Position numbers and translations under genes: made by a program. From Azotobacter vinelandii CA (GTDB taxonomy: Bacteria; Pseudomonadota; Gammaproteobacteria; Pseudomonadales; Pseudomonadaceae), in contig NC_021149.1 in the NCBI RefSeq assembly GCF_000380335.1, positions 620,001 through 684,000 of the forward strand: a stretch of 64,000 nt of DNA. The letters are read 5' to 3'. The notes under the pieces were generated by a model. The model had not been told where the DNA came from, did no database searches, and worked only from the letters and a program-made list of their open reading frames with translations. Below, piece after piece: positions 57,298 to 64,000 of the stretch (within the stretch, counting starts at the first letter, position 1; every line of letters begins with the position of its first letter).

Positions 57298-59049
57298 CGC
57301 GCACAGCTCGCTGGCGCAGGAGAGAAAGCGCGGTTCGGCCTGGCGGTTGAGAATCAGCTTCCGCGTGTGGTGGGGCTCCAGCCCCGGGTGGAAGCTGATG
57401 GTCAGCAGGGTCGAGTCGGGCAGCTCGCGACAGAGCATCTCCAGCATGTAGTCCTCGCCCTTGGGATCGAAGGCGTCGGTGGCCTCTTCGAGGAACACCC
57501 AGGGCGGCTGGTGCAGGATAAGCCGGGCGATGCCCAGGCACTGCTGGGCCCGCAGCGGCAGCACCCGGCTCCAGCTGTCGATCTCCGCGAGGCGCGGGGC
57601 CAGCCAGGTCACCCCGGCGCATTCGAGCGCGTGGTGCAGTTCCGCCCGGCTGAAATGGCCGGGTTCGCGCGGGTAGCTGAGCACCGCTTCCAGGCTGCCG
57701 TCGGGCAGGAAGGGGTGCTGCGAGAGGAACACCACGCCGGCGTCGTCGGGCAGCAGGATCTTGCCGTTGCCCCAGGGCCAGAGGCCGGCCACCGCCTTGA
57801 ACAGGCCGATGGTCACCGCCGGGTCGCCGGCGATCAGCACCCGTTCGCCGCGGTGGATGGTGGCGTCGAGACGTTCGACCAGGATCTCGCCGTCCGGATT
57901 GGCCAGGCACAGGTCGCGGAACACCAGTTCGTTGGCCCGCCCGTGGCCCAGCTCGATGCGGTGCTCCACCGGCAGTCGCTCGCGTTCCTCCAGTTGCAGC
58001 ATGTCGTTGTAGAGGCTGGCCACCCGGTCCGCCGAAGCCTTGCACTTGGCCAGTTCGCCGAGGTTGTCGATCGGCCAGGACAGCGCCGAGGTCAGGCGCT
58101 GGAAGGCCTGCGCCGCCTGCATCAGCACGCCGAGGCTCATGGTGCCGGCGATGTACTGCGGCGCCGCGACGAGGATCGGGAACACCGGCAACAACGCCCC
58201 GTAGCCGGCGGAAAAGGACACGATGCCGAGGTAGCCGACGGTCTGCCGGTTCCAGCCCTGGCCGACGTCGGCGAACAGCCGGCCGGCGTAGGCGCGCTCG
58301 ATGCCCTCGCCGTGCATCAGGGCGATCGACTCGGAGTTCTCCCGGGCCCGCGCCAGGCCGAAGCGCAGGTTCGCCTCGACCGTCTGCAGGCGGTTGGTGG
58401 ACTGGGTCAGCGGGCGGCCGAGCAACAGGCCCAGCAGACTGCCGCCGCTGGCGTAGAGGAAGGCCAGCAGTACCAGGAAGCCGGGGATGACGATGTCGGT
58501 GCCGGGCAGCGCCAGGCTGCCGGAAAGCTTGAACAGGATATCGACGAAGGTGCCGAGGATCAGCAGGGAGAAAACCAGCGAATGGGCGAGGGTGATCGCG
58601 TTCTCGGTGGCGATGCGGATGTCCTCGGCGATGCGCCCGTCGGGGTTGTCGTGTTCGCCGCTGGTGAACTGCAGCTTGTAGTGGTGGGCATGCGTCAGCC
58701 ACTGGTCGAGCAGCTTCAGGGTCAGCCATTGCCGCCAGTCGAGCTGCAAGCGGCGCTTGACGTGCAGGTGCAGTGCGGTGACCAGCATGGTCAGGGCGAA
58801 GATCAGCGCGAAGGTGGCGATCTGTAGCAGCAGGGTATCGAGCGAGCGTGCCTCCAGGGCGTCGAACAGCTCGCGGTGCCAGTAGCTGGTCCAGATCGCC
58901 AGGCCGACCTGGGCGAGGGTCAGCAACAGGAGCAGGCCGACGGTGCCGCGCACCAGCCACTTGCGCTCGCTGTTCCAGTAGGGTTTCACCAGGTGGACGA
59001 ACTGCCATCTCAGCGGCAGGGCGCGCGGGTTGCTCTGGCTCATCGGCAT
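57283..59049 (-). CDS. ABC transporter (YddA/SbmA-like fused permease-ATPase) with degenerate ATPase motifs
   Basis: A 588-residue fusion: an SbmA/BacA-type membrane domain with about six helices (residues 30-330), including the EHDNPDGRIAEDI loop, and a C-terminal nucleotide-binding domain. Every core motif deviates: Walker A reads AGDPAVTIGLF instead of GxxGxGKST, with no Lys; the signature is LPLRAQQCLG; Walker B is WVFLEEATDAFD, with Glu for Asp. Related sequences with similar changes may exist, so this could be a family trait. The substrate is unknown. ATGs at 59049 and 59043 are both possible. Confidence 0.86.
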   Translation of the reverse strand: MPMSQSNPRALPLRWQFVHLVKPYWNSERKWLVRGTVGLLLLLTLAQVGLAIWTSYWHRELFDALEARSLDTLLLQIATFALIFALTMLVTALHLHVKRRLQLDWRQWLTLKLLDQWLTHAHHYKLQFTSGEHDNPDGRIAEDIRIATENAITLAHSLVFSLLILGTFVDILFKLSGSLALPGTDIVIPGFLVLLAFLYASGGSLLGLLLGRPLTQSTNRLQTVEANLRFGLARARENSESIALMHGEGIERAYAGRLFADVGQGWNRQTVGYLGIVSFSAGYGALLPVFPILVAAPQYIAGTMSLGVLMQAAQAFQRLTSALSWPIDNLGELAKCKASADRVASLYNDMLQLEERERLPVEHRIELGHGRANELVFRDLCLANPDGEILVERLDATIHRGERVLIAGDPAVTIGLFKAVAGLWPWGNGKILLPDDAGVVFLSQHPFLPDGSLEAVLSYPREPGHFSRAELHHALECAGVTWLAPRLAEIDSWSRVLPLRAQQCLGIARLILHQPPWVFLEEATDAFDPKGEDYMLEMLCRELPDSTLLTISFHPGLEPHHTRKLILNRQAEPRFLSCASELCALRKG

Positions 59050-59556
59050 TCGATCCCCGCCCGGTCCGGCCGGGTTCCCGCGCGGCTTGGTCGGCGCCGT
59101 GGCGTGCATGCGGGGTGCGTCCCCTGTGCCGGCCGCCGGGCGCCCGCCGGCAAGACCATTTGCCGTTCGCAGAACGACATCCCTTTCACCTCCGCTGCCA
59201 GTTGGAGGCGTACGACCCTCGCCGCAGGCACTACGACATGCCTCGCGGACTGCCGGCGGCCAGCGTCGTCGCCTCTGCCGTCCGTTGCCCCTGCCTCGGA
59301 AGAACCGTTCCGGCACGGGCGGACGCCATCCTGCCATGGCCGGCAGGCTCCAGCCAGACGGCCGATAGACATAGCGTAGCTCGTGGCCGGCCAGCCAGTC
59401 GGGCAGGGTGCTGCCGGCTGTCGTGGAGGCGGACGATGCGCCGTCTGCAAAGGTGCCCGGCGACCGATCGGGATGTGGTGCAGTCGAAAAGGGAGTGTCG
59501 TCGCAACCATCGGTTCTGCCACTGGTTTGGCATCGCACGGGAGGAGGAGACAACGC
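59050..59556. other. Intergenic region, no gene recognised
   Basis: About 500 bases between the divergent ABC transporter gene and the CYP152 remnant. Frames are open on both strands because of high GC, but none looks like a protein. A strong ribosome site (GGGAGGAGGAGA) at its right end serves the CYP152 start. Confidence 0.45.
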
Positions 59557-60771
59557 ATGCACAGGATTCCCCGGGACAAAGGGCTGGACAGCACACTGGC
59601 CCTGTTGCACGACCCCTATCGGTTCATCGCCAGGCGGTGTCGTCTCCATGGCTCGAATCTCTTCGAGACTCGCCTTCTGCTGCGAAAGACCCTCTGCATG
59701 AGTGGCGCCGAAGCGGCCCGCCTGTTCTACGACCCCGAACGCTTCGTGCGCCATGGCGCCATGCCGCCCAGGCTGCAGAAAACCCTGTTCGGCGTGGGCG
59801 GGGTGCAAGGGCTGGACGGCGAGGCGCACCGGCACCGCAAGCACATGTTCGTCGCACTGCTCATGGATGCCGAGCGGGTCGCCCAACTGGTCGAGGCGGT
59901 CCGCGGCGAATGGCGGACCTGCGCGCGACGCTGGGAGAGAATGGAAAAGGTGGTGCTTTACGATGCGCCTGGGCCGGGATTCCGCTGGCCGAGGAGGAGG
60001 CCGGACCGCGTGCTCGCGAGATCGCTCTCCTGTTCGACTACGCCGGATCGGTGGGGCCGAAGCACTGGCGTTCGCGTCTGGCGCGCAGGCGGAGCGAGGC
60101 CTGGATGGGTGCGCTGGTCGAGTCGATCCGGGCCAGCCGGCGGCAGCCTCCCGCCGAGACGGCCGCCCAGGTGATTTCCTGGCATCGCGGGCTCGATGGC
60201 AACCTGCTGGAAGCGCGATGTGGCCGCCGTCGAATTGCTGAACGTCATCCGGCCGGTCGTGGCGATCGCCGTCTATCTCACCTTCGTCGCCCATGCATTG
60301 CACCGCTATCCGCACTGCCGGCATGGCCTCCGCTCCGGAGATGCCGAATACCGGGAGTGGTTCGTGCAGGAGGTGCGCCGCTTCTATCCCTTCTTCCCGG
60401 CCGTGGTCGCGCGCGTGCGGCAGGACTTCGAGTGGAGGGGCTACGCCTTTCCCGCGGGTAGGCGGGTGATGCTGGACCTGTACGGTACCGATCATGACGT
60501 CCGGCTCTGGCAGGCGCCGGAGACGTTCCGCCCGGAGCGCTTCGGTTCCCGCGAGTACGGTCCCTGCGATTTCATTCCCCAGGGCGGAGGCGAGCATGAG
60601 AGCGGCCATCGCTGTCCGGGCGAGCGGATCGTGATGAAGCTGGGCGCGGACGTGCTCGCGCGCGAGCTTTCCTACGCGGTGCCGATGCAGAACCTCGAGA
60701 TCGACTTCTCGCGACTCCCGGCATTGCCGAGAAGCCGATTCGTCATGAGCGATATCCATGGGGCTCCCTGA
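59557..60771 (+). pseudogene. CYP152-family fatty-acid peroxygenase, frameshifted
   Basis: Translation in three segments aligns along the length of B. subtilis P450 BS-beta: MHRIPRDKGLDSTLALLHDP to EKVVLYD (frame 1, to 59963), then CAWAGIPLAEEEAG to GLDGNLLEA (frame shifted, 59964-60217), then DVAAVELLNVIRPVVAIAVY to SDIHGAP (frame 1 again). About ten codons (the EILCR-like helix) are missing at the first break; the second is a one-base slip near 60212-60220. The haem ligand Cys is in GGGEHESGHRCPGE. CYP152 uses hydrogen peroxide to hydroxylate fatty acids. As written the gene is broken; the small second slip could be a sequencing error, but the first involves a deletion. Confidence 0.88.
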
Positions 60772-60923
60772 GACGGCGTCCTGTCCGGTTCGCCGCCATG
60801 GACTGGGCCACCCATACGCTATAACTTCCCGTCGGCACCGCAGCGCGCATCGTCCGCGGCGCCGGATCGAAATCCGTCGCGCCTTCCCGGCGCTTCGACC
60901 TCCACTGCCGGAAAGCAATCTTC

Positions 60924-61415
60924 ATGTTCGGTTATCTACGCTTGTCAGTCATCGGCCTGTGTGCCTGTTTCGCCGTGCCGGCCCAGGCCGCTACTTCTTC
61001 TTCAGCGCAAGGCCGGCAGGAGCATATCCATCAGCAAGGGCACAGGGTGATGCCTTTTTCCCTTGAGCGTACCCTGCATATCTTCCGCATGACCGAAACC
61101 GGCGGCAGCATGCAGGTCGTCATTCGCAAGCCGGGCGCGGAAGACCAGTTGCAGAGCATCCAGCGGCATCTCCTGCATATGCGGGCGCGTTTCTCCAGCG
61201 GCGACTTCTCCACTCCGGCCAGCCTGCACGGCGCGGACATGCCGGGGCTCAAGGAGCTGGAGGCCGGCGCCTCGCGCATGAAGGTTTCCTACCTGCCCCT
61301 GCCCAATGGTGGCGAAATCCGCTTCGAGGCCGGCGACATCGGCATGATCACCGCCATCCACCGCTGGTTCGGCGCCCAACTGTCCGAGCACGGGGCGGAT
61401 GCGATGGCGCAGTGA
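60924..61415 (+). CDS. Small periplasmic protein of unknown function
   Basis: A 163-residue protein with signal peptide MFGYLRLSVIGLCACFAVPAQA. The mature part contains GHRVMPFSLERTLHIFRMTE, the segment SGDFSTPASLHGADMPGL and a C-terminal AIHRWFGAQLSEHG. Homologues are often labelled aspartate carbamoyltransferase in databases, with no support in the sequence. Its role is unknown. It lies between the CYP152 remnant and the DUF202 gene on the same strand. Confidence 0.75.
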   Translation: MFGYLRLSVIGLCACFAVPAQAATSSSAQGRQEHIHQQGHRVMPFSLERTLHIFRMTETGGSMQVVIRKPGAEDQLQSIQRHLLHMRARFSSGDFSTPASLHGADMPGLKELEAGASRMKVSYLPLPNGGEIRFEAGDIGMITAIHRWFGAQLSEHGADAMAQ

Positions 61416-61545
61416 GACCGAGTGGGGATCGACTGGCAAGGCTTGGTGGCTCCACGCCTGACGGCATGGACTGCCGATAGCGATGCATCCGCCGCATCCG
61501 TTCGCGGTGCGCCGCCGGCACGCCGATTCAATCCGAGGAGAGAGC

Positions 61546-61911
61546 ATGTCAGACCTGAACGATCCCCGAGTGCTGTTCGCCGCCGAGCGGACCCTGCTGG
61601 CCTGGAACAGGACCGGCCTGGCGCTGATCGCCTTCGGCTTCGTGGTGGAGCGTTCCGGCCTGTTGGTCCGGGCGCTCGCCCCCGACAGTCCGGCCGCGAA
61701 GGATTCGGTCGCCACCTTCTGGCTGGGGCTGGCCTTCATCGCGTTGGGTGCCTTTGTCGCCGTCTATTCGTGCCGGTAGTACCTGGTGGTGCTGAGAACC
61801 CTGACGCCTGTCGAATATCCGCCGGGTTACGACGCCCGCTGGGGGATCGCCGTGAACCTGATCGTCGCGCTGCTCGGCAGCGGCCTGGCGCTGGTTCTGT
61901 ACTGGCGTTGA
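61546..61911 (+). pseudogene. DUF202 (YidH-like) membrane protein, split by an amber codon
   Basis: The first 77 codons read MSDLNDPRVLFAAERTLLAW with two hydrophobic segments. After YSCR comes TAG at 61777-61779. The same frame then continues YLVVLRTLTPVEYPPGYDA and a third helix (AVNLIVALLGSGLALVLYW) to TGA at 61909-61911. CAG to TAG would restore a 121-residue three-helix DUF202 protein. GAGGAGAG precedes the ATG. A truncated product might be unstable. Confidence 0.82.
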
Positions 61912-61959
61912 ATTGCGCGTGATGGCGCCGGGCGCCTGTGCTGAGAAAGGAGAATGGAG

Positions 61960-63051
61960 ATGGCGAGGCATGCGGCGATCGTTCGAAGACTGTACGCGGC
62001 CGGTTTCGTGCTCGCGCTCTGCGCGGGCGCTGTCGCCGGCGGGGAGCCGGGCGGCGGCGGGATCGTCGATGCGGCCGCCCCGCCGGCGGACATGACGTTC
62101 GACGAACTGCATCGCCAGATCAAGGCGCTGATCCCGCCGGCGCAAGCCATCGACGAGGGGACTGCCGCCTTCAACGAGGCCCTGGCGCAGACCGGGGGCC
62201 CCGTCCTTCAGGAACTGATCGTCCATTCCCGCGACGAGGCGCTGCGCAATGGCGTGGAGCCCATGCCGCCGGACGTCCGCCGCCAGCTTGCAGGCTTTCT
62301 GCCGGAGCGGGTGCTGGACGCGGTGCGTTACCGGGTGCAGGGCGGCGACGACTTCAGCCTGCAGTGGAACCTGATCCGCTATGGCGAGGCTCGCGCCATC
62401 GCTCTCGATCACGTCGTGGTGTTCAGGGACGCCGGCGACGCGCTCTACAACCCCACGCTCTGGGCGCACGAGCTGACCCATGTCGAGCAGTACCGGCGCT
62501 GGGGCATCCCGGAGTTCGCTATCCGCTACCTGCGCGACTACGAGGCCGTGGAGCATGAAGCCTATGAGGCCGAGACGCGCTATGTGGCCTGGGCGAAGCT
62601 GCGCGACGGGCAACGGCTGGCGGCCACCGGCGATTCGGGAGCGGGCCGCCTGCCCGCGCCTTTCCCCGCGGCCGGCAGCTCCAGCACCTGCGGCACGGCC
62701 GCGGCTACCTGCCGGGTCGAGGGTGCCGGCCCCGTCGGCACGCCCTGCTGGTGCAACCTGCCAGCAGGCGCGGCTGCGGGCTCGCTGGTCCCCGACCCGC
62801 CCGCCGCGCCACCAGCCAACGCCTGCCGCAGCACAGGCGGTATCTGCCCCCTGGACGGTGAAATCGCAGCGGGTTCGCCTTGCACCTGCGTCACCCCCGA
62901 AGGCAGCTTTCCCGGCACCGCCGAGCCGCGGAATCTGGGTGACCGCTGTGTGACCCACAGTGGCGCCTGTACGCTGTCCAGGCCCCTGCTCTCCGGGGAG
63001 GCCTGCCATTGTCCGGGGTCGGCGGGAGCGGTGAAGGGACAGGTGCCCTGA
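61960..63051 (+). CDS. Secreted HExxH (DUF4157-like) protein with three C-terminal Cys repeats
   Basis: A 363-residue exported protein with signal peptide RRLYAAGFVLALCAGAVAGG. A domain around residues 45-215 contains LWAHELTHVEQYRRWG (His170, Glu171, His174), the HExxH motif of DUF4157-type putative metallopeptidases. The tail holds three repeats with identical spacing C-x6-C-x11-C-x-C: Cys 244/251/263/265, 289/296/308/310 and 330/337/349/351. The ATG at 61960 has AAGGAG at a normal distance; the one at 61954 is too close. The function is unknown; peptidase activity is inferred. Confidence 0.82.
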   Translation: MARHAAIVRRLYAAGFVLALCAGAVAGGEPGGGGIVDAAAPPADMTFDELHRQIKALIPPAQAIDEGTAAFNEALAQTGGPVLQELIVHSRDEALRNGVEPMPPDVRRQLAGFLPERVLDAVRYRVQGGDDFSLQWNLIRYGEARAIALDHVVVFRDAGDALYNPTLWAHELTHVEQYRRWGIPEFAIRYLRDYEAVEHEAYEAETRYVAWAKLRDGQRLAATGDSGAGRLPAPFPAAGSSSTCGTAAATCRVEGAGPVGTPCWCNLPAGAAAGSLVPDPPAAPPANACRSTGGICPLDGEIAAGSPCTCVTPEGSFPGTAEPRNLGDRCVTHSGACTLSRPLLSGEACHCPGSAGAVKGQVP

Positions 63052-63514
63052 TGATGAAATGATATTTCTCCCAGCTCCGCCTTGCGGAAGGAGGGCGGCC
63101 CTGCCGGGACTCCGGCCGGTTGAGGGCAAAGGGTTGCGGCGTCGAGGGAAAAAGAGAAGAAGTTGGAAGCGAATGGGTCGAGGTATGCGAATGTTCGGTC
63201 GATCCTTTCGAGTGGGGTCGAACGATCGCCTCGATTCGCCCGGTGAGCGGGCAATGCTGGGCATGGCGTTGGCATCTGTGGAGCACGGCCGGTCACTTTC
63301 GAGTGCGGTGGCCTGTTGGTATCCAGAAGCCGATAGGTTGAAAAAGGTAGGGGCTGAGGTTTCGAACCTTTGGAAGTGTCGGTGGCAATTGAATTGTAGT
63401 GATATGAAGTGAGCTCGCACGTCTCGAACTCGGTTACCGACTCGGCGCTATGGCGACCTGCAGCCCTAAACAGGCTTGTCTTTCCCGTGTCTCTCCCGTG
63501 TGCAGCCCGGAGGG
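63052..63514. other. Intergenic region, nothing recognised
   Basis: About 460 bases with short open frames on both strands but no identifiable product, RNA or repeat. GC content falls toward the right end compared with the rest of the window. Confidence 0.4.
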
Positions 63515-63757
63515 CTAAAAGTTGAGTCTTTTCTGGGCCTTCGGGAGTTCGCTGATTTCAAAACGCTGCAGGTTTCTGCTGAATTCGGTTTCGGAACTCT
63601 TGATGTGTTTGGCATCGAGGCAAGTTCTCGTTGCGTGCAGTTCCTTCCTCAAGGTATCGACCTGCCTGCTGAACTCATTCTTCACCTCCAGGATCAGGTT
63701 GTTGAAGTATAGGGTCAATATCAGAATCAAAGTACAAGCAATCCATCCTGAAGCCAT
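63515..63757 (-). CDS. Possible small membrane protein, 80 residues
   Basis: Starts MASGWIACTLILILTLYFNN, which gives one N-terminal membrane helix, then a charged helical stretch (EVKNEFSRQVDTLRKELHAT) that could form a coiled coil. AAGGTG lies a few bases before the ATG. No family was recognised. It overlaps a second short frame (63675-63824, MNDIFTKTIPSTVSITKACK) that is less convincing. Confidence 0.4.
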   Translation of the reverse strand: MASGWIACTLILILTLYFNNLILEVKNEFSRQVDTLRKELHATRTCLDAKHIKSSETEFSRNLQRFEISELPKAQKRLNF

Positions 63758-64000
63758 TTGTCACCTTGCACGCTTTTGTAATCGATACGGTCGATGGAAT
63801 GGTTTTGGTGAAAATATCGTTCATGCCCGTTTTCCCCTGTCGAATGCCAAGTACTTGGTTTTGATCTGTTTTTATTGATCTTTCAGAAATATATGTTGTG
63901 CCGATGAGCGAAGACTCTCCGCCCCGCCTTTGCGGAGGACCCCGAGTGTTCCGACGCATGAAAGTCGTAATGGCGCATTCATATAAGGACCCGGCAATGT

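Noticed and set aside
63675-63824. 49-codon minus-strand frame MNDIFTKTIPSTVSITKACK
   Set aside because: It overlaps the somewhat better 80-residue candidate, lacks a domain, and may be chance in a less GC-rich region.
63958-64000. Possible gene start at the right edge, MKVVMAHSYKDPA
   Set aside because: Only 14 codons are visible and no convincing ribosome site precedes it; it cannot be judged from this window.

Overview
This window comes from a high-GC gammaproteobacterium of the Pseudomonas/Azotobacter group. Nearly every gene recalls a Pseudomonas homologue, and three blocks keep gene orders that I remember from P. aeruginosa: rpoA-rplQ/uvrA/MFS/ssb; epimerases-oprG-zinc operon-nrdR-rib-nusB-thiL-pgpA-ribA; and retS-purD-purH-fis-dusB-prmA-accC-accB-aroQ-dsbD-NUDIX-sui1-speA. 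The species is not determined. That synteny is from memory and was not checked against a database.

Layout. 1-5.6 kb: end of rpoA, rplQ, uvrA (minus), a YajR-like MFS exporter and ssb. 5.7-7.5 kb: a divergent LysR regulator/short-chain dehydrogenase pair. 7.9-12 kb: two overlapping sugar-nucleotide epimerase/reductase genes, then a tandem pair of oprG/ompW-like porin genes that differ by three synonymous bases over the mature protein. Each copy has its own promoter with an Anr/FNR-type site, and three more such sites lie between them. 12.2-15.4 kb: a minus-strand zinc-responsive operon (ZrgA/DUF2796, ABC ATPase, FtsX-type permease, DUF3299) behind a Zur-like box; the ATPase gene has an early in-frame amber codon. 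15.5-27 kb: CnoX/YbbN, a methyltransferase, a lipoprotein, and the riboflavin cluster nrdR-ribD-[FMN riboswitch]-ribE-ribBA-ribH-nusB-thiL-pgpA, followed by ribA and a BtuF-like protein. 27-30 kb: a lipase without a signal peptide and a YegD-type Hsp70. 30-45 kb: retS, purine genes, fis-dusB, prmA, fatty-acid genes accC-accB, aroQ and dsbD. 44-50.6 kb: DUF2333, NUDIX, D-lactate dehydrogenase, a HepT/MntA toxin-antitoxin pair, a Sui1 factor and speA.

50.6-64 kb is more accessory. It holds a 265-bp highly structured MITE-like element at the stop codon of a MATE exporter gene, a tandem universal stress protein, an SdiA-regulated-family protein, aqpZ, a GH5 glucanase, an ABC transporter whose nucleotide-binding motifs are all degenerate, a broken CYP152 peroxygenase gene, a small periplasmic protein, a DUF202 gene split by an amber codon, and a secreted HExxH protein ending in three exactly spaced Cys repeats. 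The last kilobase is less GC-rich and poorly resolved.

The most useful leads are the homogenised oprG pair with its Anr sites, the two amber-interrupted genes, the structured MITE, the four phased repeats before aroQ-accBC, the degenerate ABC ATPase, and the HExxH/Cys-repeat protein. I saw no CRISPR array, tRNA or rRNA.
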